A program made the position numbers and the translations under genes. From positions 1 to 45,049 of the forward strand of contig CAXBCP010000036.1 in the NCBI GenBank assembly GCA_963974055.1: DNA of 45,049 nt. Direction: 5' to 3'. Under the pieces are notes generated by a model that was not told the origin of the DNA, ran no database searches, and saw nothing but the letters and a program-made list of their open reading frames with translations. This DNA comes from CAXBCP01 sp963974055 (GTDB lineage Bacteria > Pseudomonadota > Alphaproteobacteria > MPNO01 > UBA830). Shown piece by piece: positions 30,243 to 38,126 of this stretch (position 1 is the first letter of the stretch; the number at the start of each line of letters is the position of its first letter).

Positions 30243-32384
30243 ATGAATCTATTGGGGTCAGGGCCGAAATCGGCCCTGCTGGGGGCCGTGCTGTCGTTTG
30301 CGGTCCCGGTTATGCTGACACCGGGTGCCGCGCTGGCGTGGAAACCGACGACGCATGTGTATTTCGCCGAACGCGCGCTGGACGACGCGCAGGACGGCAA
30401 GGTGACGATCGAGAGCGTCGACTACGAGACCGGCGTCGTGACCGGTAAGGTCGGCACCTATTCGGTCGACAGTAAAATTCTCGCGGCGATCCGAAAGTAC
30501 CCCTCCCACTATCGGGCGGGGGTCCTCGGCCCCGATGCCTATCCCGATATCCTGTCGGGCCAGCAGTCGATTCATCCGGACGAAAAAGGGTCCGGTGTAA
30601 AGGGCGGATCGGATACGTGGCTGCAATATATATGGGCCCGGCGCGACCCGTTCAGCAATCCTGTGGTGAAGCGCGCGTTTCAGACACTGAAGATTCCGAC
30701 GGATTCGCGCTACATGACCGCGTTTGTCGCGGGTTTCCTGACCCATGCGGCAGGCGACATGTATGGCCACACGTTCATCAACAATTTCTCGGGTGGGCCG
30801 TTCACCTTCAATCCGCCGAGCAATGCGACCAAACATGTCCTGCTGGAGGGGTATGTGGACAAACGCCTGCCCAAGAACGCGCTGGGTGGCGACTTCTTCA
30901 ACGCCAGCATCTCCGGCATTGACCGGTTGATCTACACCTACATGGTCGATGCGCGGCCGGGAACCTATCTGGGCAACACCCTGCTGCGGCAGGGGGCGGC
31001 GGGGACGACATATTCGATCCCGCGAATTTTTTCCACGATCCGCGCCAATCTCGCGCGCGACATCAAGAAATACCAGGACACGGTTGCCGATTACAAAAAG
31101 AAGATCGACAAGTGCAAGCTGACCGATTTCAGCTGCAGCAAGGTCGCCCTGGGCACCAAGATGACGGCCTATATCACCGCGAACGGTATCCAGCAGGCCT
31201 ACCGCAAGGCGTGGATCAAGGACATCGATACCGGTCTGCGAAAATGGCCGCAGGTCAGTCACGAGGTCGCGAAGGCGCTGTTTTTCAACAAGGGCCGCAC
31301 GGCCGACATCGCGAAGGCCGAAGCGATCATGAGCGCCTATGCGCGCGATCACATCCTGTCGATGGCCGGGGCGCCCGATTTCGTCGGCGCCACCGCCAAG
31401 GTGATCGGCAAGGTGATCGACGCCGTAACGCCGAAGGCGCTTCAGGCCGCGATCAAAAAGCTGAAGGACAAGGCGTTCGACACCATGCTGCAAGCGGCGA
31501 TCGGCATGAACAAGGCCGAGCTTAAAAAGCTGCTGACCAGCCCGCAGAACTATTTCAATTCGGTCATGGGGTCCGGCGGCGGCGAAAAGATCACCCTTGC
31601 AAACTTCAACGCGCAGCACCTGAAAATCGCCGACAAGGGCTACTCCAACCCGAACGAGGCATTCGATTACCGCAAGTTCGCTGCGGGCTTCAACACGGTG
31701 CAGATCAGCAAGATGATCCTGATGTCGCGGGGCGAGGTCAGCCGTATGCTGCGCGATATCGGATCTAAAAGCACCGCGTCGGGACCGAACGTCATGCTCG
31801 GTTTTATGCGCACGCTGGACGGTAACGTCCAATGGCGCAACGGCATGCCGGCGGCGCGCGACTGTGTCGCCTATCGCAAGATATTCATGAAGCAGGCCGG
31901 CGATAATGCGAGCTGCGCCGGCGCTGCGAAACCCAAACCGACCCCGGTTTCAACCGGCGGCACGCCCGCGCCGAAATGGGTGACGGTCAGGAACGGCCGG
32001 ATGCCGCGTGGCGTGTTCATCGGCGGCCGGGAACCCGGCCGCACCCTGCCGGTTTGCCGCGCTGCCTTCAACAAGGGCGTGCATCCGGGCAAGGTCGTTG
32101 CCGGCAAGTGCAATATCGGCTGGGGCGGCAAGGAGCGCACCTTCACGTCCTACCAGGTGCTGGTCGCCAGTTCGAAATCGTTCCGCTGGATGAAAACGAC
32201 CGGCCGCCTGCCGAAGGGCGCCTATGTCGGCGGCAAGGAACCGGGCCGGAGCCTCGTCATCTGCCGGGCGCCGCTCAACAAGGGCGTGCATCCGGGCAAG
32301 GTCGTTGCCGGCAAGTGCAATATCGGCTGGGGCGGCAAGGAACACACATTGCGCCCGTTCGAGGCGCTCGTCCGGGTTCGGTAG
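30243..32384 (+). CDS. Secreted zinc-dependent phospholipase C-like protein with two C-terminal DM9 repeats
   Basis: A 713-aa exported protein. Signal peptide 1-32 ends in ALA, so the mature protein starts with W33, as in Bacillus cereus phospholipase C where the N-terminal Trp binds zinc. The other zinc-ligand positions of that family are all present: H38, D98, H111, H168-x3-D172-x3-H176 (HAAGDMYGH) and H198-x3-E202. A long helical, lysine-rich middle region (~230-550) has no recognised family. After a Pro/Thr linker, two ~67-residue DM9-like (DUF3421) repeats run at ~577-645 and ~647-713, each with NGRMPRG / GRLPKG, PGKVVAGKCNIGWGGKE and a YxVL-type end. DM9 domains in animals bind mannose. 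Function as a lectin-guided lipase is inference. A GTAGGAGC site precedes the ATG. Confidence 0.82.
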   Translation: MNLLGSGPKSALLGAVLSFAVPVMLTPGAALAWKPTTHVYFAERALDDAQDGKVTIESVDYETGVVTGKVGTYSVDSKILAAIRKYPSHYRAGVLGPDAYPDILSGQQSIHPDEKGSGVKGGSDTWLQYIWARRDPFSNPVVKRAFQTLKIPTDSRYMTAFVAGFLTHAAGDMYGHTFINNFSGGPFTFNPPSNATKHVLLEGYVDKRLPKNALGGDFFNASISGIDRLIYTYMVDARPGTYLGNTLLRQGAAGTTYSIPRIFSTIRANLARDIKKYQDTVADYKKKIDKCKLTDFSCSKVALGTKMTAYITANGIQQAYRKAWIKDIDTGLRKWPQVSHEVAKALFFNKGRTADIAKAEAIMSAYARDHILSMAGAPDFVGATAKVIGKVIDAVTPKALQAAIKKLKDKAFDTMLQAAIGMNKAELKKLLTSPQNYFNSVMGSGGGEKITLANFNAQHLKIADKGYSNPNEAFDYRKFAAGFNTVQISKMILMSRGEVSRMLRDIGSKSTASGPNVMLGFMRTLDGNVQWRNGMPAARDCVAYRKIFMKQAGDNASCAGAAKPKPTPVSTGGTPAPKWVTVRNGRMPRGVFIGGREPGRTLPVCRAAFNKGVHPGKVVAGKCNIGWGGKERTFTSYQVLVASSKSFRWMKTTGRLPKGAYVGGKEPGRSLVICRAPLNKGVHPGKVVAGKCNIGWGGKEHTLRPFEALVRVR
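32068..32134 (+). repeat. 67-bp perfect direct repeat, copy 1 (DM9 repeat 1)
   Basis: Identical base for base to 32275-32341, 207 bp apart and in the same frame. It encodes the NKGVHPGKVVAGKCNIGWGG core of the first DM9-like repeat. Confidence 0.95.
32275..32341 (+). repeat. 67-bp perfect direct repeat, copy 2 (DM9 repeat 2)
   Basis: Second copy of the repeat at 32068-32134. Flanking parts of the two DM9 units have diverged at both DNA and protein level, so identity is restricted to this core. Confidence 0.95.
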
Positions 32385-32404
32385 GCCCCGGAAAGGCAGG
32401 GACC

Positions 32405-32434
32405 GGGAGAGTCCGGCATGCGCCGGATTCTCCC
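32405..32434. terminator. Long hairpin between convergent genes
   Basis: GGGAGAGTCCGGC (32405-32417), loop ATGC, GCCGGATTCTCCC (32422-32434): a 13-bp stem with one G-T wobble, 20 bp after the phospholipase-DM9 stop and 4 bp before the stop of the opposite small gene. No U-tract, so it may act as a transcript end stabiliser or bidirectional terminator. Confidence 0.55.
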
Positions 32435-32438
32435 CGCC

Positions 32439-32627
32439 CTACTTGTCTTTCAGCGCGTCGCGGATATTTTTCTGCGCTTTCTTTTTCTTCTTTTCAGCCT
32501 CGATGTTCCGCGCCAGGTCCCCGGACGCGTCGGCCGCGCCTTCCTTGCGCATTTCCTCGATCTTCCTGGCATGGGCCGCTTTTTCGGCGCGTTCCTTCTC
32601 GACGCGCCGCTGCAGGTCCTTGTTCAT
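32439..32627 (-). CDS. Small highly charged coiled-coil protein
   Basis: A 62-aa protein, almost entirely Lys/Glu/Arg/Ala (for example RRVEKERAEKAAHARKIEEM), predicted to be one long helix. The ATG at 32627 has a CAGGAGAGA ribosome site, which supports a real gene and rules out a longer reading. No family is recognised with certainty. It converges with the phospholipase-DM9 gene and lies upstream of a gap leading to the thioredoxin-domain gene on the same strand. Confidence 0.7.
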   Translation of the reverse strand: MNKDLQRRVEKERAEKAAHARKIEEMRKEGAADASGDLARNIEAEKKKKKAQKNIRDALKDK

Positions 32628-32753
32628 GGAATCTCTCCTGAATCTGTGGACGACGCTCTCAGCAAAGCACGGTTCCGCATCCGGCGGCTTAACCTGGTTT
32701 AAGGTTGCGCCGTTACGGCAGTTTCCCGTCAAGGCCCCCGCTCCGCGGCCGGG

Positions 32754-34796
32754 TTAGAGCGCGTCGCGCAGCGCCGCCGGATCGATCAGCGGCAGCGAGC
32801 AGGTCTGGCCGATGCAGACATAGGCCGTGGCGCGCCCGCCCTGCCGGCCCTTGCCGGCGGCGGGGTGATTTTCGGGCAGGGCGACGTCCGGCGGAATACG
32901 CTGGATCAGCTTGTTCATGTTGGGCGCCTTCCAGGCGATGTCGAGCAGCGCCAGCGTGTCGGGATCGTCCGCCGCGCCGACGATGACCACCTGCGCGCAG
33001 GTCTGGAGGATTTCGTTGGCGCAGAACAGGCCGGTCAGGGGAAAGAAGTTCTGCGATGCCTCGCCTGCGAAAAGCGCGATGATCGCCTCGGCGCGCTGAC
33101 GGTAATGGTCGTTGCCGGTCAGGTAGTGCAGCCGCGCCAGGGTCGCCGCGATCACGCTGTTGCCCGACGGTGTCGCGTTGTCGGCGGCGGATTTCGTGCG
33201 GATGATCAGCGCCTCGGCATCGTCGGCGGTAAAGAAATAGGCGCCGCCGGTATCGTCCCAGTAATGGGTGTCGATCACGTCGACCCATCCCATCGCCGTG
33301 ACGACATAGGCGGAATCGCCCGTCGCCTCGTACAGCGCGACGGCGGCCCGGGCCATGTTTGCGTAATCGTCGAGCGGCGCGGAATGCTTCAGCTTTCCGT
33401 TGCGGAACGAATGCAGCAGCCGGCCGTTTTCCTGCATGCGGTCGCGGACGAAGGCGAAGGCGGAGATGGCGGCGTCGAGCCAGTGCGGCCTGTCGAACAC
33501 CCGCGCCGCGTTGGCCATGGCGGCGATCATCAGGCCGTTCCAGTCGGCGAGCACCTTGTCGTCCCAGCCCGGCCAGATGCGCGTGTTGCGGACCGCCAGC
33601 AATTTGTCGGCGCAGGCTTTCAGCGTGGCTTCCCGGGCATCGTCCAGCAGGTCGGGATGGGCGATCCGGTTGAGGATATTGCCGCCTTCCCAGTTGCCGG
33701 CGGGCGTGACGTCATAAATCGTCTTGAACAGCACCGTGTCGGCGCCGTCGCCCAGGATGTCGGTTATTTCCGTTGACGACCAGACATAGAACTTGCCCTC
33801 GACGCCCTCCGAATCCGCATCGTACGTGGCGGCGAAGGGCTTGCCTGCGGCATCGTCCACCGGCGCGATCATGTCGCGCAGCACCCATTCGATGGTTTCT
33901 TCGACGCGCCGGGCGAACAGTTTGTCGCCGGTGGACTGCCACGCCCAGGTCAGCAGGTCGACGATCTGCGCATTGTCGTAGAGCATCTTTTCGAAATGCG
34001 GGGCGAGCCACATCGAATCCGTCGAATAGCGCGCATAGCCGCCGCCGAGATGATCGTAGATCCCGCCCTGGGACATTTTGGTCAGCGACACCAGAACGGC
34101 ATCGCGCAGTTTTTCGTTGCCGCCGCGCAGCCAGGTGCGCCACAGCAGTTCGTGGATCGACGGGTTGGGAAATTTCGGCGCCTGGCCGAACCCGCCATTT
34201 ACCATGTCGAATTCCTGGGCGAGACGTGCCGCCACGCCGTCATTGACGGCAAGCGCGATGCCGCGCCCCGAACCTTCGACCGCTTCGGGCGACCAGACCT
34301 TTTGCAGCCCGCCTTTCAGCGCCGCGACGGTTTCCAGCGCCTTGTCGCGCTGGTCGGTCCAGTATTCTGCGAGGGCGGACAATACCTGCGGAAAGCCGGG
34401 CCGGCCGTAACGCGAATCCGGCGGGAAATACGTGCCGCCCCAGAACGGTTCGCCGTCGGGGGTCAGGAACATGGTCAGCGGCCAGCCGCCCTGCTGGCCG
34501 AGGAGCTGCAGCGCATGCTGGTAGATGGTGTCGATATCGGGGCGTTCCTCGCGGTCGACCTTCACGTTGATATACAGCTCGTTCATCATCCCGGCGATGG
34601 CGTCGTCTTCGAAACTTTCATGGGCCATCACGTGGCACCAGTGACAGGCGGCATAGCCCACCGACAGCAGGATCGGCTTGTCCTGTTCCTTCGCCGCCGC
34701 CAGCGCGTCGGGTCCCCAGCCGTACCAGTGGACGGGATTGTCGGCGTGCTGCAGCAGGTAGGGGCTGGTTTCTTCGGAGAGGCGATTTCTGGACAT
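32754..34796 (-). CDS. Thioredoxin domain-containing protein, YyaL / spermatogenesis-associated 20 family
   Basis: A 680-aa cytoplasmic protein. The N-terminal thioredoxin-like domain (DUF255) contains the SVGYAACHWCHVM motif, a CxxC active site, and GGWPLTMFLTPDGEPFWGGTYFPP. It is followed by a long (alpha/alpha) barrel like those of N-acylglucosamine 2-epimerases and glycoside hydrolases (DHLGGGYARYSTD, WNGLMIAAMANAA). Widely conserved; biochemical role unsettled. The ATG at 34796 gives the typical start (MSRNRLSEETSPYLLQHADNP). Confidence 0.93.
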   Translation of the reverse strand: MSRNRLSEETSPYLLQHADNPVHWYGWGPDALAAAKEQDKPILLSVGYAACHWCHVMAHESFEDDAIAGMMNELYINVKVDREERPDIDTIYQHALQLLGQQGGWPLTMFLTPDGEPFWGGTYFPPDSRYGRPGFPQVLSALAEYWTDQRDKALETVAALKGGLQKVWSPEAVEGSGRGIALAVNDGVAARLAQEFDMVNGGFGQAPKFPNPSIHELLWRTWLRGGNEKLRDAVLVSLTKMSQGGIYDHLGGGYARYSTDSMWLAPHFEKMLYDNAQIVDLLTWAWQSTGDKLFARRVEETIEWVLRDMIAPVDDAAGKPFAATYDADSEGVEGKFYVWSSTEITDILGDGADTVLFKTIYDVTPAGNWEGGNILNRIAHPDLLDDAREATLKACADKLLAVRNTRIWPGWDDKVLADWNGLMIAAMANAARVFDRPHWLDAAISAFAFVRDRMQENGRLLHSFRNGKLKHSAPLDDYANMARAAVALYEATGDSAYVVTAMGWVDVIDTHYWDDTGGAYFFTADDAEALIIRTKSAADNATPSGNSVIAATLARLHYLTGNDHYRQRAEAIIALFAGEASQNFFPLTGLFCANEILQTCAQVVIVGAADDPDTLALLDIAWKAPNMNKLIQRIPPDVALPENHPAAGKGRQGGRATAYVCIGQTCSLPLIDPAALRDAL

Positions 34797-34895
34797 ACCG
34801 GTCTTTCGGATGTTTGGCGGATGGCTGGCGGGTAACTGGGCCGTTGAACTGGGTCTGTGATACAGTACTTGCGTCACTGGCAGAAGGAGTCAACA

Positions 34896-35147
34896 TTGAA
34901 AGTATCATTTGATATCGATTGTACGCCGGAGGAGGCCCGACGGTTTCTCGGTCTGCCCGACGTCACCCCGGTGAACGAAGCGGTGGTCGAAGAGCTGACC
35001 AAGCGCGCCGCCGAAATGGCGCAGAACATGGACGCGGAAAAGATGATGACGCAGTGGATGTCCGCCGGGGTCCAGGGGTTCGGCGATATTCAGAAAGCGT
35101 TCATGGAACAGTTCGCCAAGGCGCAGACAGGTGGCGACAAGGAATAA
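34896..35147 (+). CDS. DUF6489-like small protein
   Basis: An 83-aa acidic protein with the pattern KVSFDIDCTPEEARRFLGLPDVTPVNEAVVEEL and a C-terminal WMSAGVQGFGDIQKAFMEQF, typical of a small alphaproteobacterial family of unknown function. The start is a TTG at 34896 with AAGGAG six bases upstream; upstream in-frame starts lack a ribosome site and add non-conserved residues. It is divergent from the thioredoxin-domain gene. Confidence 0.82.
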   Translation: MKVSFDIDCTPEEARRFLGLPDVTPVNEAVVEELTKRAAEMAQNMDAEKMMTQWMSAGVQGFGDIQKAFMEQFAKAQTGGDKE

Positions 35148-35168
35148 CGACCTATCCGGGTGCGCATT

Positions 35169-35247
35169 TGTCATCCCGGCCTTGTGCCGGGATCGAGAAC
35201 ACGGCGCTGTCTCAAGGCTGGATCCCGGAATAAATCCGGCATGACAG
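35169..35247. repeat. REP-like compound palindrome
   Basis: Begins TGTCATCCCGGC and ends CCGGCATGACA, which are near-perfect inverted termini. The left part forms CCCGGC-CTTGT-GCCGGG (35175-35191), and GATCCCGG recurs in the right part. The same family as the element at 1274-1340, in a 181-bp gap that otherwise holds only the monooxygenase leader. Confidence 0.65.
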
Positions 35248-35328
35248 TCGCGATGGGGTTGAGGCCGGGATCATCGCTTTATAAATTCGATTTGCCGTCG
35301 TCTAACAGGAAAATCAGGAAATACACGC

Positions 35329-36966
35329 ATGACGAAAACACCCATCGTAATTGTCGGCGGGGGTCCGGTCGGGATGAACCTGGCGCTCGACCTCGCCTGG
35401 CGCGATGTGCCCTGCATGCTGGTGAACCAGGCGGAAACGACGCCGAACCATCCGCAGGGCAACACCCACAACGCGCGGACGATGGAACATTACCGCCGTC
35501 TCGGAATCGCGCCGCGGATGCGCGATGTCGGCCTGCCGCTGGACCATTGCGGCGACGCGATTTTCGTCACGCGGATCAACACCCACGAGATCGGGCGGAT
35601 CAGGATTCCGACCCTGCGCGAACGGCTGACCCCCGGGTCCTACGACCTGGAAATCGGGCCGGAGCCGTTGCAGCGCGCGTCGCAGATGTTCGTCGAACGC
35701 GTGCTGAAGGAAGAACTCGATACGAAGGACAGCGTCGACCTGCGGTTCGGCTGGCGGATGAATTCCTTCGAACAGACGGCGGACGGGGTGTCCGTCGAGA
35801 TCGAAAACCTGAAAACCGGGGAAACCGAGAGCGTTTCCTGCGGCTACATGATCGGCTGCGACGGCGGCCGCAGTTCGGTGCGCAAGGCGCTGGGGATCGA
35901 ATATGACGGCAAGTCGGGCGAGGAGCGCGACTTCATGATGGGCCAGATGCTGTCGGTCTATTTCGAAGCGCCGGCACTGTATGACGTGATGCAGACCGAC
36001 GCGCCGTGGCAGTTCCATTCGCTGAATCCCGAGGGCCGGGCGTCGATCGTGGCGCTGGACGGCAAGGGTCAGTTCCTGACCTGGGCCAAGCTCGAACCGG
36101 GACAGAACGCCGAAACCCTCGACCCGCGCCCCTATATCTGCCGCGTGATCGGCAAGGAAATCCCGATCAAGGTGCTGTCGTCGAAACCATGGCAGGCGGG
36201 CCTGTCGCTGGTCGCCGACCGCTATGGCGACGGGCGCGTGATCCTGGCGGGCGACGCCGTCCACCTGTTCACCCCGACCGGCGGATTCGGCATGAATACC
36301 GGCGTCGGCGATGCCGAGAACCTGGCCTGGAAACTGGCGGCGTGGCATCACGGCTGGGCCGGCGAAAACCTGGTGGCAAGCTACGAGGCCGAACGCCGCC
36401 CGGTGGCGGTCCGCAACCTGGCGCAGTCCTATGCGCTGGCGCAGGGGAAATCGTCGCTGACCGTGCCGGTGAATATCGAGGACGAAACGCCGGAAGGCGA
36501 CGCGCTCCGCGCCGAATTCGGCAAGCGCACCGAAGAGACGCTGGCGGAGGAATATTTCTGCATGGGGATCCAGCTCGGCGCGCGCTACGATTCGTCGCCG
36601 CTGGTCGATATCGCGGCCGAATCCGCGCCGCCGCCGGAAAGTTCGCCCTTCGATTATGTCCCGACGGCCTATCCCGGCGGCCGTGCGCCCCATGCCTGGC
36701 TGGCCGACGGCACGGCCCTGTTCGATCGTTTCGGCAAGGGGTTCACAGTGCTGCGCCTGGCGGGGGATGCCGACATTCAGCCGCTGCGCGACGCGGCGGC
36801 GGCGAAGGGGGTGCCGTTTTCGGATTTCGATGCGACCGGCGAGAATCTCCGCGATTTATACGAGGCCGATCTTGCGGTTATCCGCCCCGACCAATATGTC
36901 GGCTGGCGGGGCAACGCGTTGCCGACCGATGCGGCGGCGCTGGTGGACCGGCTGCGGGGCGCCTAG
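35329..36966 (+). CDS. FAD-dependent monooxygenase (aromatic hydroxylase family), second paralogue
   Basis: A 545-aa group A flavin hydroxylase. It has IVIVGGGPVGMNLALDLA at the N-terminus, CDGGRSSVRKALG in the middle, GDAVHLFTPTGGFGMNTGVGDAENLAWKL, and a C-terminal thioredoxin-like domain ending VIRPDQYVGWRG. It is co-linear with the protein encoded at 15754 over its whole length but differs in the substrate-domain segment between the second and third motifs, so substrates probably differ. No transporter is attached directly; the gene stands alone between a repeat and a convergent PEP-CTERM gene. Confidence 0.9.
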   Translation: MTKTPIVIVGGGPVGMNLALDLAWRDVPCMLVNQAETTPNHPQGNTHNARTMEHYRRLGIAPRMRDVGLPLDHCGDAIFVTRINTHEIGRIRIPTLRERLTPGSYDLEIGPEPLQRASQMFVERVLKEELDTKDSVDLRFGWRMNSFEQTADGVSVEIENLKTGETESVSCGYMIGCDGGRSSVRKALGIEYDGKSGEERDFMMGQMLSVYFEAPALYDVMQTDAPWQFHSLNPEGRASIVALDGKGQFLTWAKLEPGQNAETLDPRPYICRVIGKEIPIKVLSSKPWQAGLSLVADRYGDGRVILAGDAVHLFTPTGGFGMNTGVGDAENLAWKLAAWHHGWAGENLVASYEAERRPVAVRNLAQSYALAQGKSSLTVPVNIEDETPEGDALRAEFGKRTEETLAEEYFCMGIQLGARYDSSPLVDIAAESAPPPESSPFDYVPTAYPGGRAPHAWLADGTALFDRFGKGFTVLRLAGDADIQPLRDAAAAKGVPFSDFDATGENLRDLYEADLAVIRPDQYVGWRGNALPTDAAALVDRLRGA

Positions 36967-37007
36967 CGCATATTCCGCTTACGCGGACCCGCGCCATCCC
37001 GTGCCCG

Positions 37008-37748
37008 TCAGAACGGGAAACGGCGGACCCGGGCGAAACCGAGCCCGGCAATGCCGAGGGCGAAAAGCGCGATCGCCGCCGGTTCCGGCACGACCGACGG
37101 CTCGATCGCCTCGGTTGTCCGGATTCCGAACGTGAAGCCGTGCCAGTTTTCCGATGTCGGCACGGTCCAGGTGAAGGTGGTGAACGTGCCGATGAACTGG
37201 ATGGTGCCATGGCCTTCGGTACCTTCCAGGATGTCGCCCGGGAGTTCGCTGAACGCGGTCGTGGAGCCGCCCCAGTGGCCCTCGTCCTGGCTGACGATCT
37301 CGAACGGCGAATCGAAGTCGTAGGTTATCGCCTCGCTGTCATTGCCGAGGCTGACGATGGCCATGATCGGATCTTTGATCGCTTCCGACAGGGTGACGCT
37401 GTAGGTCTGGTTGTCGCCGCCGACAAGCGAGATGATATCGCTGTCGGGCGGGGCGTTGTCGACCTCGGTGCTGAGGAACGGCGCCTGTGCGTTTGCATTC
37501 CAGTAATTGATCCCGGTGCCGTCGATCTGTGCGAAATTGAGGGTGCCGGGCGAGGTGTCGGCGTTGATGGCCGCGAAGCTGACCGTCACGGTGGATGAAT
37601 CGGGCAGTGTAATGAATCCGGAGGCGGTGCCGCCCGCGGCATTGGCGTCATCCCAGTCGACGTAGTGGTATAGCACGGCAGATGCCGTGACCGGGGTGAA
37701 GGCAAAAGCGGCGGCGGTAGCTGCGGCGAGGACAAATTTCCTGTTCAT
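37008..37748 (-). CDS. PEP-CTERM sorting domain-containing secreted protein
   Basis: A 246-aa exported protein with a signal peptide (FVLAAATAAAFAFTPVTASA) and a beta-rich, acidic body with many Thr/Ser/Gly. The canonical C-terminal sorting signal is VVPEPAAIALFALGIAGLGF followed by RVRR. Such proteins are cut and handed to the envelope or exopolysaccharide by an exosortase; none is encoded in the window. The ATG at 37748 has a GGAG/TGGAAG ribosome site. A sigma-54-type promoter lies 56 bp upstream. Immediately beyond is the remnant of a second such gene. Confidence 0.92.
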   Translation of the reverse strand: MNRKFVLAAATAAAFAFTPVTASAVLYHYVDWDDANAAGGTASGFITLPDSSTVTVSFAAINADTSPGTLNFAQIDGTGINYWNANAQAPFLSTEVDNAPPDSDIISLVGGDNQTYSVTLSEAIKDPIMAIVSLGNDSEAITYDFDSPFEIVSQDEGHWGGSTTAFSELPGDILEGTEGHGTIQFIGTFTTFTWTVPTSENWHGFTFGIRTTEAIEPSVVPEPAAIALFALGIAGLGFARVRRFPF

Positions 37749-37803
37749 GCTTCCATACTCCACGTATTTGACCCGTTATCAGGCGATAAACACGCAGATA
37801 TCA

Positions 37804-37820
37804 TGCAAGAAACGGGCCAG
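37804..37820 (-). promoter_or_regulatory. Sigma-54 (RpoN) type promoter of the PEP-CTERM gene
   Basis: On the minus strand CTGGCCCGTTTCTTGCA matches YTGGCACGRNNNTTGCW at all but two positions, with GG and GC at the required 12-bp interval. Transcription would begin near 37793, about 45 nt before the ATG. It shares 13 of 17 bases with the site at 10858-10874. Confidence 0.78.
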
Positions 37821-37910
37821 ATCGCCGATTCCGGGGAGTCCCAAGGGTTTCGGAGGCGCCGTTCGATCGATTCCGTGTCGCATTGTAAAAAATACCGACA
37901 GTTTTGCCGT

Positions 37911-38027
37911 TTAAGCGCGCTTCCGGCGTGGTGAAACGCTTATTCCGGCAATGCCGGGCGCGAAGAGCGCAAGCGCCGCGGGTTCGGGCCGGCCGAATGG
38001 GGGATGCGGGCCTGATCGCCGCCAGCG
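37911..38027 (-). pseudogene. Remnant of a second PEP-CTERM protein gene (C-terminal end only)
   Basis: On the minus strand a reading frame without a start encodes PEPAALALFAPGIAGI, then SVSPRRKRA and a TAA stop at 37911-37913. This aligns with the end of the adjacent intact gene (PEPAAIALFALGIAGL) and has the helix plus arginine cluster. The frame closes upstream at a TGA (38028-38030). It is a decayed paralogue, probably from a tandem duplication. Confidence 0.75.
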
Positions 38028-38126
38028 TCAGGGTACGGGCGGGAACCGGAAAATTGATTTTACTTTATGGTTGAACCCGGTGCGGCAGTTTCGTCCGGTA
38101 CGTTTCGGGCGCAGGCCCGTCCGGAC

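Noticed and set aside
30258..31832. A 524-codon open frame on the minus strand within the phospholipase-DM9 gene
   Set aside because: It mirrors the third-position GC pattern of the real gene, has low-complexity His/Arg-rich translation and no family motif; the plus strand has a signal peptide, zinc ligands and repeats.
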